A DNA stretch of 64,000 nucleotides from Solwaraspora sp. WMMD791 (GCF_029581195.1 NZ_CP120737.1:2170001-2234000); one strand, 5' to 3'; positions 1 to 13,458 are shown, numbered from the stretch's first letter. Made by a program: numbers and translations. Notes: a model not told the origin generated them from the sequence alone.

Positions 1-70
1 GGACCGCGACGAGCGCGTCGGCCAGCTCGGCCCGCCGGTCCCCGTCGGTACGCCGGTCGTGGGTCGTCAC
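1..70 (-). CDS. YggS/PLP-homeostasis-like protein, 5' fragment (cut by window edge)
   Basis: A GTG at 70 overlaps the ftsZ stop as GTGA and opens a frame that runs off the window start. It reads [20 protein letters not shown] and continues AV. The RRAELA-x-AL stretch resembles the N-terminus of YggS-family pyridoxal-phosphate-binding proteins, which sit downstream of ftsZ in many actinobacteria (ftsZ, pgeF, yggS, sepF). If so, pgeF is not between them here. Only 23 codons are visible, so the family call rests on N-terminal resemblance and context. Confidence 0.5.
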   Translation of the reverse strand, partial: MTTHDRRTDGDRRAELADALVAV

Positions 71-1176
71 GAGCCGTTCTTCAGGAAGTCCGGAACGTCC
101 ACGTCGTCGAAGAGCACCCGGCGGGTCTGCGGGGTCGGCGGCTGGGGCGCCGGCGCCACCGCCGGGGCGGCCGGCGACACCGGGCTCGCGGGTACCTTGC
201 GCGGGCCTTCGGCCGGCTTGTACGCCGGTGCACCGCCGTCGAACCCGGCGGCGATGACGGTCACCCGCACCTCGTCGCCGAGCGCGTCGTCGATGACCGC
301 ACCGAAGATGATGTTGGCGTCGGCGTGTGCGGCGTCGGTGACCAGCTGGGCCGCGTCGTTGATCTCGAACAGCCCGAGGTCGGAGCCGCCGGCGATGGAC
401 AGCAGCACCCCTCGGGCACCGTCCATGCTCTGTTCCAGCAGTGGGCTGGAGATGGCGGCCTCGGCGGCCTCGACGGCACGGTTCTCGCCCCGGGCGCTGC
501 CGATTCCCATCAGCGCGCTGCCGGCCCCACTCATGACGCTCTTCACGTCGGCGAAGTCCAGGTTGATCAGACCCGGCGTGGTGATCAGATCGGTGATCCC
601 CTGGACACCGGAGAGCAGCACCTGGTCGGCCTGGCGGAAGGCGTCCATCATGCTGATCCCCCGGTCACCGAGGGCCAGCAGCCGGTCGTTCGGGATGACG
701 ATCAGGGTGTCGCACTGGTTGCGTAGTTCCTCGATGCCGGCCTCGGCCTGCACCTGCCGGCGCTTGCCCTCGAACGAAAACGGTCGGGTCACGACGCCGA
801 TGGTCAGCGCACCGAGCTTGCGGGCGATGTTGGCGACCACCGGAGCGCCGCCGGTGCCCGTACCGCCGCCCTCGCCACAGGTGACGAAGACCATGTCGGC
901 GCCCTTGAGCACCTCCTCGATCTCGTCGCGGTGGTCCTCGGCGGCGTTCTTGCCGACATCGGGGTTGGCCCCCGCGCCGAGGCCCCGGGTCAGCTCGCGG
1001 CCGACGTCGAGCTTGACGTCCGCGTCACTCATCAGCAACGCCTGGGCGTCGGTGTTGATCGCGATGAACTCGACGCCCTTGAGGCCAACCTCGATCATCC
1101 GGTTGACGGCGTTGACGCCGCCTCCGCCGATGCCGACGACCTTGATGACCGCCAGGTAGTTGTGCGGAGGTGTCAT
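67..1176 (-). CDS. ftsZ: Cell division protein FtsZ
   Basis: Tubulin-like GTPase that polymerises into the cytokinetic Z ring. The 369-residue product begins [15 protein letters not shown]. It carries the nucleotide-binding [13 protein letters not shown] signature, the NTDAQAL motif and the T7 region, then a Pro/Ala-rich linker. It ends in the conserved C-terminal peptide [12 protein letters not shown], which docks partners such as SepF. The ATG at 1176 was chosen over an upstream in-frame start at 1230 because it matches the family N-terminus and has a GAAGGGAAGG ribosome site. It is the last dcw gene and has its own upstream promoter. Confidence 0.98.
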   Translation of the reverse strand: MTPPHNYLAVIKVVGIGGGGVNAVNRMIEVGLKGVEFIAINTDAQALLMSDADVKLDVGRELTRGLGAGANPDVGKNAAEDHRDEIEEVLKGADMVFVTCGEGGGTGTGGAPVVANIARKLGALTIGVVTRPFSFEGKRRQVQAEAGIEELRNQCDTLIVIPNDRLLALGDRGISMMDAFRQADQVLLSGVQGITDLITTPGLINLDFADVKSVMSGAGSALMGIGSARGENRAVEAAEAAISSPLLEQSMDGARGVLLSIAGGSDLGLFEINDAAQLVTDAAHADANIIFGAVIDDALGDEVRVTVIAAGFDGGAPAYKPAEGPRKVPASPVSPAAPAVAPAPQPPTPQTRRVLFDDVDVPDFLKNGS

Positions 1177-1275
1177 CGGGGTGCCTTCCCTTCGAGATTG
1201 GCGGGCGCCGGCCTGACCCGGTTGGACCACGGAGGACAGACCCGTCGTACACGAGAGCGCGGGCGGAACCCTAAC

Positions 1276-1304
1276 CCTCTACTAGAGGCTCAGGGCTATG
1301 TCAA
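1276..1304 (-). promoter_or_regulatory. Probable ftsZ promoter
   Basis: On the minus strand TTGACA (1299-1304) is followed after 17 nt by TAGAGG (1276-1281), close to the actinobacterial vegetative consensus TTGACN/TAGRRT. Transcription would begin near 1269, giving about 90 nt of leader before the ftsZ ATG at 1176. It lies in the 284-nt gap between ftsQ and ftsZ, the only large gap in the distal dcw cluster. This fits the separate ftsZ promoters known in Streptomyces. Confidence 0.7.
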
Positions 1305-1460
1305 CCACTGCGCCTCTCGTGGCAACGTAAGCGCACGTACGGCGTGATCCAAGGACCACGACGGCGTGTCGCCCGGCGCACCGCACCGAGTCCGACCCGG
1401 CACCCCGTAATGTACCTTCTGCACGGAGCCGTCCTGAAATCACGCGAACGGCACGCCGGG

Positions 1461-2398
1461 TCAGCGGATCGTCACCACATCCGGTGCGCTGACGTCCATG
1501 ACGGTGCCCGCACGTTCCAACAGCGCGTCCGCCACCTGTGCCTTGACCTCATTGTCGGTGGCGTCACCCCAGATCACCACCCGGTCGTCGGCGAGGCGCA
1601 ACTGGATCCCGGCCGGGCCGCTCACCTCGAGCTCGACGAGCAGCTCCCGCAGCGGAGCGGTCAGCGCGCCGAGCACACTCACCGCGTCACGCGCCAGCCC
1701 CTGGTCGAACTCCGCAGCCGTCAACCGGATCACCGCCAGCCCGTCCGGACGGGTCGTCACCGTCCGAAATCCCACCCCGGCGGCGTCGACGACCAGGTAC
1801 GCGTCGCCCTGCGGCACCACGGCCGCCGGCACCCGCTCCACCACGGTGATCACCAACGTACCGGGCCAGTCGCGGCTGGCCACCGCGCGCTCCACCGCCG
1901 CCAGGGCGGCGACCCGGTCGGCCACCGCGGTCAGGTCCACCCGGGCCAACGGCGTGCCGACCGGCACGTCCGCAGCGTCCCGTACGGCGTCCTCCGTGGT
2001 CACCACGGCCCCGGCGACCTGCACGCGGTCCACGCCGAACACCGAGGTCGCCGCGACCACCCACCACCCGGTCAGGGCCAGCGCCAGCACCACACCGCCG
2101 ACCGCCCAGGGCAGCGCCGCCCGCAGTCGTCGGCGCCGGGCCCGGCGCATGAACCGGCGGACCGACGGCGGCACCGCCTCGCGACTGGCCCGAACCAGGC
2201 GCCACCGGCGCCCCGGCCGGGACCCGGTGCGTGACTCGGCGTCGGGGCCGCCACCGGAACCGGTCCGCACGCCGGCGACACCACCGCCCGGCGACCCGGT
2301 CGACCGACCACCCGGGCGGGCGGCACCGGATCGGGGTACCCCCGGTCGGCCGGCCGCCGCCCGGCCGAGGCCGGGTCGCCCCGGTCGGCCGGTGGGCG

Positions 2399-2402
<4 letters not shown>
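1461..2402 (-). CDS. ftsQ: Cell division protein FtsQ (POTRA domain)
   Basis: Bitopic divisome protein that links FtsB/FtsL and controls septal synthesis. The first ~90 of 313 residues are a Gly/Pro/Arg-rich cytoplasmic tail. One membrane segment follows (about residues 97-118, ALPWAVGGVVLALALTGWWV). The POTRA domain begins at VFGVDRVQVAGA and the FtsQ beta domain follows. The ATG at 2402 overlaps the murC stop as ATGA, so translation is coupled. The long basic N-terminus is typical of actinobacterial FtsQ. Confidence 0.93.
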
Positions 2403-3829
<1,427 letters not shown>

Positions 3830-3851
3830 GTGGTCACCTTCCCGTTGCGGG

Positions 3852-4958
3852 TCATCGGGACACCGCCTCGTAGACGAAGTCGAGCAGTGCCTCGTCGCCG
3901 TCGCGACGGCCGTACGCGGCCGCCGCCGCACCCATCGCCGCCAGCCGCTGCGGATCCCGGGCCAGCGGCACCACGACCTGCTCGATCCAGGCCGGGGTCA
4001 GCTCCGCGTCGTCGACCAGCAGCCCACCGCCCGCCTCGACCACCGGCAGGGCGTTGCGCTTCTGCTCCTGGTTGCTGTGCGGGTACGGCACGTAGACGGC
4101 CGGCAGCCCGATCGCGGCCACCTCCGCGCAGGTCATCGCCCCGCCCCGGCACACCATGAGGTCGGCGGCGGCGTACCCCAGCTCCATCTCCGACAGGTAC
4201 GGCAACGTCACGTACGGCGCCGGAAGATCGCTGGGTACGGAGATCGGCTCGTTGCGCGCACCGATCGCGTGCAGCACCTGCACACCCGCGCGGGCCAGCT
4301 CCTTGGCGGCGCCGGAGACGGCCAGGTTGATCGACCGGGCCCCCTGTGAGCCGCCGGAGACGAAGATGGTCGGCAGGTCGGGGTGCAGCCCGAAGTGGGC
4401 CCGGGCTGCGCCCCGGGCGGCGGCCCGGTCGAGTCCGGCGATGCCCCGGCGCAGCGGCACACCGACGACCCGCGCGTGCCGCAGCGACTCGGCCTGCACC
4501 GGCTGGTGCGGGAAACCGACCGCGACGTGCTTGGTGAACCGCATCCCCATCCGGTTCGCCACCCCCGGTGGCACGTTCACCTCGTGCACCACGATCGGCA
4601 GCTCACGCCGCCAGGCCGCCAGGTACGCGGGCACCGAGACGTAGCCGCCGAACCCGACGACGACGTCGGCCTGCACCTCGTCGATCACCTTGCCGGCGGC
4701 GCGGGCGGCCTTGAACATCCGGTCCGGAGTACGCACGAGGTTCATGTTGACCGACCGGGGCAGCTGATGTGCGGGGATCAGCCGCAGATCGTAGCCGTGC
4801 GGCGGAATCAGTTCGTTCTCCAGCCCCTTGGGGGTACCGAGGCAGGTGATCCGGACGCTCGGATCGTGCCGGCGAAGGCAGTCGGCGAAAGCGAGCAACG
4901 GGTAGATGTGCCCGCCGGTACCTCCACCCGCCAGTACCACCGATCGCAGCGGACCCAT
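3852..4958 (-). CDS. murG: Lipid II synthase MurG
   Basis: Peripheral membrane GT-B glycosyltransferase that transfers GlcNAc from UDP-GlcNAc to lipid I, making lipid II. The 368-residue product opens MGPLRSVVLAGGGTGGHIYP, with the two glycine-rich loops of the family, and has a GGSQGARSIN motif in the C-terminal half. The ATG at 4958 is preferred to one two codons upstream (4964) because AGGAG sits at proper spacing only for the internal ATG. It is followed by murC after 22 nt. Confidence 0.96.
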   Translation of the reverse strand: MGPLRSVVLAGGGTGGHIYPLLAFADCLRRHDPSVRITCLGTPKGLENELIPPHGYDLRLIPAHQLPRSVNMNLVRTPDRMFKAARAAGKVIDEVQADVVVGFGGYVSVPAYLAAWRRELPIVVHEVNVPPGVANRMGMRFTKHVAVGFPHQPVQAESLRHARVVGVPLRRGIAGLDRAAARGAARAHFGLHPDLPTIFVSGGSQGARSINLAVSGAAKELARAGVQVLHAIGARNEPISVPSDLPAPYVTLPYLSEMELGYAAADLMVCRGGAMTCAEVAAIGLPAVYVPYPHSNQEQKRNALPVVEAGGGLLVDDAELTPAWIEQVVVPLARDPQRLAAMGAAAAAYGRRDGDEALLDFVYEAVSR

Positions 4959-5078
4959 CAGCATCTCCTCTCGCTCGCTCCGGTGGACGCGGCGGCCGGC
5001 GTGTCGCCGACGGCGAGCGCGACACCACCGACGGTACGTGCGGACCGCCGGGCCCGGGCACGCCTTCGCGGGGGTACG

Positions 5079-6758
5079 TTAACGTCCGTCCCGGCGCTTC
5101 GGCGCACGGGGCGTCGCCGACCCGCCGGAGCTGCCGAAACGCGCCTGACGGTCGGCCGGCCCTGACTGACGGGACTGACGGGACTGACGGGGCGCGGGCT
5201 CACGGGGCTGACGGGGCGCGGCACCGGGCTGGCGTGGCTGACCCGACTTGCCGCCCTCGCGTGGCGCGACGCCGGTCATCCGGGGCTTCGCCGGGTGTCG
5301 CCGACGCGGCACCGGCGGCAACGGAGCCCAGAGCAGGCGGACCCAGCGGGCCGGCGGACGGGCGTTGAGCGCCCGCGCGGCGTCCGGCTCCGCCCGGGCG
5401 AACGACGCCAGCATGCCGATCGCGGCCAGGGTCACCACCAGCGCACTGCCGCCCGCCGAGATGAACGGCAGGGGGATGCCGGTGATCGGCAGCAGGCCGA
5501 CCACCCCGCCGATGTTGATCACCGCCTGGCTGATCAGCCAGCTGGCCGCAGCGGCCGCGGCGAGCCGGCGGAACGCGTCGTCGACCCGCCGGGCGATGCG
5601 CAACGCGGTGTACGCCAGGACCGCGAACAGGGCCAGCACCACGACGCAGCCGACCACACCGAGCTCCTCGGCGACGATGGCGAAGATGAAGTCGTCCTCG
5701 GCCTGTGGCAGGTAGCCCCACTTCAACCGGCTGGACCCGAGCCCCTCGCCGAACCAGCCGCCGTTGGCGATGGCGTACCGGGCCTGTAGCGCCTGGTAGC
5801 AGTCGTCGACGCACTGGTCCGGCGGGGTGAAGAACGACGTGAGCCGGGCGAGTCGGTAGTTGTCCGCGTCCTGGGCGCCGGAGCCGGCGCCCTGCCAGGC
5901 GGCAGCGATCAGCAGGCCGATGCCGGCCAGGCCGACCGCGCCGAGCGTGGCGAAGATCCGCAACGGGACGCCGGCGGCCCAGAGCAGCCCGACGACCAGC
6001 GCCAGGATGCAGAGCATGGTGCCCAGGTCGTTGTAGCCGACCAGCAGGAACAGCAGTCCGACGGCGGGAAACAGCGGGATCGCCAGTTGCCGCCACTGGC
6101 CCAGGTCGGCTCCCTTGCGGGCGATCACGTCGGCGCCCCACAGCACCAGCCCCAGCTTGGCCAGCTCGGAAGGCTGCAGCTGGAACGAGCCGAAGTAGAG
6201 CCAGAGCAGATGGGCGCGGACCGGGCCGATCTGGGCCTGTGGCCAGCCGGCGAGCGAGGCGAGCAGCAGCATCCCGTTGAGCACCAGCAGCAACGCGACG
6301 GAGGTGCCGAGGATGACGATGCCCAGTGCCCGGAACGTGCGTCCGGGCAGCCGCTGGCACAGCCAGAACGCGACCAGGCCGATCACCGCGAAGGTCGCCT
6401 GGCGGCTCAGGACGCTGAACGCGCTGCCGTCGTCGATGTAGGCCTTGATGCTGGTCGCCGAGAAGACCATGGTCAGGCCGATCATCAGCAGCAGGCCGCT
6501 GCTGAAGATCAGCAGATAGTACGAGGCGAGCGGTCGGGCCAGCATCCCGCGCAGAGCGGCCAGCCCACCGCCGAGGTCCCATCCGCCGCCACCGGTCTGC
6601 GGCGGCACGGGCTGACCGGACGCCGCCGGGTGCTGGCCGGTCGCGGACCGGACCGACGAGGTCTGGCCCGGACCGGTCGCCGTGGTGCGGGTCGACGAGC
6701 CCGGGCCCGGACCGGTCGGCGCGGTCGTGGCGGCAGGCTGGTCCGGATCGCCGCTCAT
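5079..6758 (-). CDS. ftsW: Peptidoglycan polymerase FtsW (SEDS family)
   Basis: SEDS glycosyltransferase that polymerises lipid II at the septum with FtsI. The 559-residue product has a ~75-residue Pro/Thr-rich cytoplasmic N-terminus. About ten membrane segments follow, with the family motifs GEGLGSSRLKWGYLPQAEDDFIFA and ITGIPLPFISAGGSA. The basic tail of ~110 residues includes RQSRQSRQSGP, encoded by a short 9-bp tandem repeat. The start at 6758 has AAGGGA before it. It directly follows mraY, with no murD between. Confidence 0.95.
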   Translation of the reverse strand: MSGDPDQPAATTAPTGPGPGSSTRTTATGPGQTSSVRSATGQHPAASGQPVPPQTGGGGWDLGGGLAALRGMLARPLASYYLLIFSSGLLLMIGLTMVFSATSIKAYIDDGSAFSVLSRQATFAVIGLVAFWLCQRLPGRTFRALGIVILGTSVALLLVLNGMLLLASLAGWPQAQIGPVRAHLLWLYFGSFQLQPSELAKLGLVLWGADVIARKGADLGQWRQLAIPLFPAVGLLFLLVGYNDLGTMLCILALVVGLLWAAGVPLRIFATLGAVGLAGIGLLIAAAWQGAGSGAQDADNYRLARLTSFFTPPDQCVDDCYQALQARYAIANGGWFGEGLGSSRLKWGYLPQAEDDFIFAIVAEELGVVGCVVVLALFAVLAYTALRIARRVDDAFRRLAAAAAASWLISQAVINIGGVVGLLPITGIPLPFISAGGSALVVTLAAIGMLASFARAEPDAARALNARPPARWVRLLWAPLPPVPRRRHPAKPRMTGVAPREGGKSGQPRQPGAAPRQPREPAPRQSRQSRQSGPADRQARFGSSGGSATPRAPKRRDGR

Positions 6759-6916
6759 CCGGACCGTCCCTTCGTCCCGCGCATCGGTCCATCATCGGCG
6801 GTGCCGCCGGGGTCGGCACGGCACCACGGCCAGCCCCGGCGTGTCGCGACAGTCAGATCACCCCCGGTCACCGCCGGTCAGCAGCGACCGGCATCCGCCG
6901 GGTCGGTCCGGTCCGG
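6759..6916. other. mraY-ftsW junction lacking murD
   Basis: Only 158 nt separate the mraY stop (6917) from the ftsW start (6758). In most actinobacterial dcw clusters murD (about 1.4 kb) lies exactly here. No Mur ligase fragment is visible in any frame of the junction, and no MurD homologue occurs elsewhere in the window. murC, murE, murF and the distinct MurT are all intact. Confidence 0.85.
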
Positions 6917-8037
6917 TCAGCCCATCACGGCGAGGAACTCGCTGTAGAACAGGCCCAGCCCGATCGCCACACCGATTCCGGCGATGATCCAGAACCGGAC
7001 GACGATGTTGACCTCGCTCCACCCGGCGAGTTCGAAGTGGTGCTGCAGCGGCGACATGCGGAACACCCGCTTGCCGGTGGTCCGGAACGAGATGATCTGG
7101 ATCACCACCGACATCGTGATGATCACGAACAACCCGCCGATGATCAGCAGCAGCAGCATGGTCCGGGTGGCCATCGCCATCCCGGCGATCAGCCCACCCA
7201 GGCCGAGCGCCCCGGTGTCACCCATGAAGATGCGCGCCGGTGAGGTGTTCCACCACAGGAAGCCGACACAGGCACCGGCGGCGGCCCCCGCGATCAGCGC
7301 GATCTCCAGTGGGTCCCGCACCTGGTAGCAGTACTCGGCCGTGTAGTTGGGGTCGGCGCACCAGTGTCGGTACTGCCAGAACGCGATCAGCGCGTACGCC
7401 CCGAGGACCATCACCGACGCGCCGGTGGCCAACCCGTCGAGCCCGTCGGTCAGGTTCACCCCATTGGTCGTCGCCATCACCACGAAGATGAAGATGACCA
7501 CCGACACGGCCTTGCCGACGTCGAGCGCGTCGATGTCCCGGATGAACGAGATGGTGGTGCTGCCGACCGTCTCGGTGTTGGTCGCGTCGCCGGTGGCGTC
7601 CACCATCGTGCTCGGGAAGTAGAGCGCGATGATGCCGAAGACCGCGCCGACCAGGATCTGGCCGAGCAGCTTGCCGCGCTTGTTCAACCCGGCGCTGTTG
7701 CGCTTGCGGACCTTGAGGAAGTCGTCGATGAAACCGACCGCGCCGGAGAAGACCAGCAGGCCGAGCAGGACCAACGCGGTGATGGTCGGCCCGATCTGGG
7801 CAATCTGCTGCTCCGGAAGGGTGGTCAGGGCCAGGTGCCCGGCGACGTAGGCGATCACCGTGGCGACGATGAAGACCACGCCGCCCATCGTCGGTGTGCC
7901 CTTCTTGCCCTGGTGCATGGCGGGGCCCTCGGCCCGGATCGGTTGGCCGGCCTTGAGCCGGGTGAACACCTTGATGGCCACCGGCGTACCGAACAGTGAC
8001 ACCAGGAACGCCACGGCCGCCGCGACGATGACAGCCC

Positions 8038-8041
<4 letters not shown>
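6917..8041 (-). CDS. mraY: Phospho-MurNAc-pentapeptide transferase MraY
   Basis: Integral membrane enzyme that attaches phospho-MurNAc-pentapeptide to undecaprenyl phosphate, making lipid I. The 374-residue product has about ten membrane segments. Family motifs include GTPTMGG (near residue 55), the acidic [16 protein letters not shown] loop, [10 protein letters not shown] and [12 protein letters not shown], plus the late PLQHHFE histidine cluster. GTG at 8041 ([10 protein letters not shown]) overlaps the murF stop as GTGA and replaces a longer upstream reading with no family resemblance. Confidence 0.96.
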
Positions 8042-9503
<1,462 letters not shown>

Positions 9504-9507
<4 letters not shown>

Positions 9508-11030
9508 GACTGACCCACCAGCGCACCGAAGCGGGCGGTCAGCGCCGCCGCCAGCTCCACCCGGTCGTCGAACGGCAGGATCTGGCCGTCGATCTCCTGG
9601 CCCTGCTCGTGCCCCTTGCCCAGCAGGGCTATCACGTCGGCCGGGGCGGCCAGCCGGACCGCCTCGTCGATCGCGGCCCGCCGGCCGGCGACCTCCACCA
9701 CCTCGGCACCGCCGGCCTCGTCCGCCCCCCGGCGCAGCTGCGCCCGGACGACCGCCGGGTCCTCGGTCCGGGGATTGTCGTCGGTGACGATCACCAGGTC
9801 GGCACCGCGCGCGGCGGCCTGCCCCATCGTCGGGCGCTTGCCCCGGTCCCGGTCGCCACCGGCGCCGATGACGCAGATCAACCGGCCACGCCGGGACCGG
9901 CTCAGCCCGCGCAGCGCGGCCAGCACTGCCACGATCGCGTCCGGTTTGTGGGCGTAGTCCACCACACCGAGCACGGGTCCGGGCGCGTCGACCTGCTCCA
10001 GACGACCGGGTACGCCGGGGCAGGCGGCCACCCCGGCGGCGGCGGTCACCGGGTCGACGCCCAGTGCGACCAGGGTGGCGATGGCCAGCAGGGCGTTCGC
10101 CACGTTGTGCCGCCCGGGCAGGCCCACTCCGGCCTCGATCGACACCCCGTGCGGACCGAGGGCTATGAAGTGCTGCCGGTAGCCGTCGTCGCTGATCGCG
10201 GCGGCCCGCCAGGTCGCGGCGGCGTCCCCGGCGGCCGAGTAGGTGACCGTGTGCGGGCGGCGCAGCGGCGTCAACGCCGGGTCGTCGTGGTTGAGCACCT
10301 CGATCGCGCAGCGGCCGTCGAAGAGTCGGGCCTTCGCCGCGAAGTAGTCGGCGGCGTCGGCGTGAAAGTCCAGGTGGTCGGAGCCGAAGTTGGTGTAGCC
10401 GCCGACGGCGAACCGCACCCCGCCGACCCGGTCCAGCGCCAGCGCGTGGCTGGACACCTCCATCACCACGCTGGCTACGCCCCGTTCGGCGGCCACCGCC
10501 AGCATCGCGTGCAGATCGGTCGCCTCCGGTGTGGTCCGGGCGCTGGCGACCACCAGGTCGCCGAGCCGGGTCTCCACGGTGCCGATCAGGCCGGTGCGCT
10601 GGCCGGCGGCCCGCAGCCCCGCCTCCACCAGGTAGGCGGTACTGGTCTTGCCGGCGGTCCCGGTCAACCCGATCATCGCCAGCCGCTGGCTTGGCGCGCC
10701 GTAGACCGTCGCCGCGACCGGCCCCAGGACGGCCCGGGGGTCGGCCACCACCAGGGCGGGCACGGTGGCGGCGGCAGCCGCCGCGGCGCCTGCCGGGTCG
10801 GTGAGCACGGCGAGGGCCCCGCGTGCGACGGCGTCGGCGACGAACTCGGCGCCGTGCCGCCGGGCTCCCGGCAGCGCCGCGTACAGGTCACCGGGGCGGA
10901 CCTCGCCGCTGGCGTGGGTGATTCCGCTGATCAGTGGGTTGTCGCCGACCGGTGGCGGCACTGCCACCGAGGCGGCGAGTTCCGCGAGCGGAACCGGACG
11001 ATTGGTGCGGGGTCGTGGATTGCCGGGCAC
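9504..11030 (-). CDS. murE: UDP-MurNAc-dipeptide--meso-DAP ligase MurE
   Basis: ATP-dependent ligase adding the third stem residue. The DDNPRTEDP motif is the DNPR signature of meso-diaminopimelate-specific MurE. Other family motifs are GLTGTAGKTSTAYL, TTPEATDLH and YTNFGSDHLDFH. The 508-residue reading begins at GTG 11030 (VPGNPRPRTNRPVPLAEL) with GTAGGG upstream. An in-frame start at 11093 would add 21 residues with no family resemblance. It overlaps murF by four nt and lies 106 nt after ftsI. Confidence 0.95.
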
Positions 11031-11136
11031 GGCGCTAGACCCTACCCGGTCCACGGGCGCAGACCGTGCAGCGGCGTACCGGTCGCACCGCATCGCGCAG
11101 CGTTTCGCCCGTACGGATGAGTCCCGGTGCAGGTCG

Positions 11137-13452
11137 TCACGGGTGCACCACGAACTCCGGTGGCGCCGTACCGCTGGGCGGCACCCGGTAGTGCAGCAAG
11201 GTGAAGCGCATCATGTCGCGAAACGCCGGCGCCGGGATCTCCCCACCGCCGCCACCGGGTACGTGTGCCACCACGGCGATGACGTACCGGGGGTCGTCGG
11301 CCGGGGCCATGCCGATGAACGAGGCCACCTCGCCCGGCTGTACCCGGCCCTCGGCGATCAGCCGACCGGTACCGGTCTTGCCGGCCACCCGGTAGCCGGG
11401 GATCGCCGCGGCGGTGCCGGTGGCGCCGGGGATGGTGGTGACGCCCTCCATGATCGTGCGGAGCGCGGCGGCGTTGTCCGCGCTGAGCACCCGTCGGGTG
11501 GTCGGCGGCGTGGTCGGCGTGCGCTCGCCGTCGTCGTCGACGATCTCCCGGACGATCCGCGGCTGGACGTAGACGCCGTCGTTGGCGATGGTGGCGTACG
11601 CCGCGGCCATCTGCAGCGGCGTGGCGTCCACCGAGTGCCCGAGCGGCACCGACCCGTACGACGAGGCGCTCCACTCGTCGATCGGCAGCACCCGGCCCCC
11701 CGCCTCGCCCGGCAACCCGACGCCGGTCGGGCTGCCCAGCCCGAACGCCTGCTGGTAGGCGTACAGCCGCTCCGGACCGAGCAGGTCGGCGATCTTGATC
11801 GTTCCGACGTTCGACGAGTAGGCCAGCATCCCGGCCAGGCTGGTCGGCACGCCGGCCTCGATCGGTCGGGTGTCCCGGAAGGTGGTGTCGCCCTTGCGGA
11901 TCGTCGGTCCCAGGTCGAGCGTGGTCTCCGGCTCGATCAGACCCTCCTCCAGGGCCGCGCCGAAGACCAGCGCCTTGTGCACCGAACCCGGCTCGACGGT
12001 GAAGGTGGTCGCGATGTCCTGCCGGTCGGCCGGGTCGCTGGACCAGGCGTCGGCCGCGTTGTACGTGGGGTGGCTGGCCTGGGCCAGCACCTCACCGGTG
12101 TGCGCGTCGAGCACTACGGCGGCCCCCACCCCGTCGGCGTACGCCGACATCGCGGAGCTGAGCAGGCGCTGCACCTCGAACTGCAGGTCCCGGTCGATGG
12201 TGAGCACCAGGGAACTGCCCGGCTGCGGCTCGGTCTCCTGCCGGTAGCCGCCCGGGATCTCGGCCAGCCGCAGTTCCCGGTTGCCCTGCTCGGCGACGCG
12301 CTGGCCGTTCACACCGCGCAGCACCTCGTCGTAGCGCGCCTCCAGGCCCTCCAGTCCGTTCATGTCCGTGCCGACGAAGCCGATCAGGTTGGCGGCCAGG
12401 TCGTTGCCCGGCACCTCGCGCCGCTCGTCGTAGTCGACACCGATGCCGTCCAGTTCCAGTGCCAGCACGGCCTCGGCCACCTCGACGTCGACGCCCCGGG
12501 CGAGGAACTCGAACCGCGACTCCTGCCCGTCCGGGCGGGTCTGCGGCACCAGCCGCTCCAGCAGCGTCGACCGGGGGATCCCGAGCAACGGGGAGAGCGC
12601 CTCGGCGGCCGCCTGCGGATCCTCGACCAGGCCCGGATCGGAGTAGACGAACCGGGCGGCGACGCTGTGCACGAGGACTGCGCCGGTGCGGTCGTAGATG
12701 CTGCCGCGTGGCGCCGGCACCACCACCGGGGCGCCGATGCGGTCCCGTACGCCGCCGTCGGCGTAGGCCGGCGCGTCGACGACCTGGAGCACGACCAGCC
12801 GGATCCCGATCACCGCGAACATGGTGAGAGTCAGGAAGGTGCCCAGCCGCAGCCGCCGACGCGGGTCGGCGAGCCGGGGCAGGCTCCGGCGACGACGAGC
12901 GGGGCCGTCCCGGCGGGCAGCGCCGGCACGGGAGGCGGTCGCGCCGGCACCGGAGGCGGTCGCGGTGGCGCGCCGCTGGGCACCGGGCCGGGGCGCGGTG
13001 CCGCCGGACCGCCGGGCAGCATCCGCGCCGGTACGCCGACCGGCGGTCGACGCCTCCCGGCGACCGACCGGCTCGGCGCCAGGCGAGGTGCCGCCGGCGG
13101 CACCCGACCGGTTCGCGCCGCCGGTGGTGGTCCTGCCGCCGGTGGTGGTCCGGCCGCCGTCGAGCACCTGAAGCGCCGGCCGGAACGGGTCGCGGCTGCG
13201 ATCGGCGGCCCGCGCGGTACGTCGCTGTTCGGCCGACTCCCGCACCGTCCGACCACGGGGGGTGTAGGCACGGGCGTCGGCGATCCCACCGAGGGCGGTG
13301 CCGTCCCGTGCGGTGGCCTCCCGGCCGGTGCCGCCGGTCCGGCCGGTGCCGCGCCGGGCACCACCGGCGGCGGCGCCGGTTCCCGGCGTAGCGGAACCGC
13401 CGCGCCGGGAACCCTGCGGTTCCCGGCGCGGCGGATCGGCACGGTCAGCCAC
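11137..13452 (-). CDS. ftsI: Septal class B penicillin-binding protein FtsI (PBP3)
   Basis: Septal transpeptidase that crosslinks peptidoglycan with FtsW. The 771-residue product has an unusually long cytoplasmic N-terminus (about 200 residues rich in Gly, Ala, Thr and Arg). One membrane anchor (about 201-223), a dimerisation domain and the transpeptidase domain follow, with active-site S490-V-H-K, S546-S-N and a later KTGTG. No PASTA repeats are seen. GTG at 13452 lies six nt after the ftsL stop. Most family members have far shorter N-termini. Confidence 0.96.
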   Translation of the reverse strand: MADRADPPRREPQGSRRGGSATPGTGAAAGGARRGTGRTGGTGREATARDGTALGGIADARAYTPRGRTVRESAEQRRTARAADRSRDPFRPALQVLDGGRTTTGGRTTTGGANRSGAAGGTSPGAEPVGRREASTAGRRTGADAARRSGGTAPRPGAQRRATATASGAGATASRAGAARRDGPARRRRSLPRLADPRRRLRLGTFLTLTMFAVIGIRLVVLQVVDAPAYADGGVRDRIGAPVVVPAPRGSIYDRTGAVLVHSVAARFVYSDPGLVEDPQAAAEALSPLLGIPRSTLLERLVPQTRPDGQESRFEFLARGVDVEVAEAVLALELDGIGVDYDERREVPGNDLAANLIGFVGTDMNGLEGLEARYDEVLRGVNGQRVAEQGNRELRLAEIPGGYRQETEPQPGSSLVLTIDRDLQFEVQRLLSSAMSAYADGVGAAVVLDAHTGEVLAQASHPTYNAADAWSSDPADRQDIATTFTVEPGSVHKALVFGAALEEGLIEPETTLDLGPTIRKGDTTFRDTRPIEAGVPTSLAGMLAYSSNVGTIKIADLLGPERLYAYQQAFGLGSPTGVGLPGEAGGRVLPIDEWSASSYGSVPLGHSVDATPLQMAAAYATIANDGVYVQPRIVREIVDDDGERTPTTPPTTRRVLSADNAAALRTIMEGVTTIPGATGTAAAIPGYRVAGKTGTGRLIAEGRVQPGEVASFIGMAPADDPRYVIAVVAHVPGGGGGEIPAPAFRDMMRFTLLHYRVPPSGTAPPEFVVHP

Positions 13453-13458
13453 GCTGGC

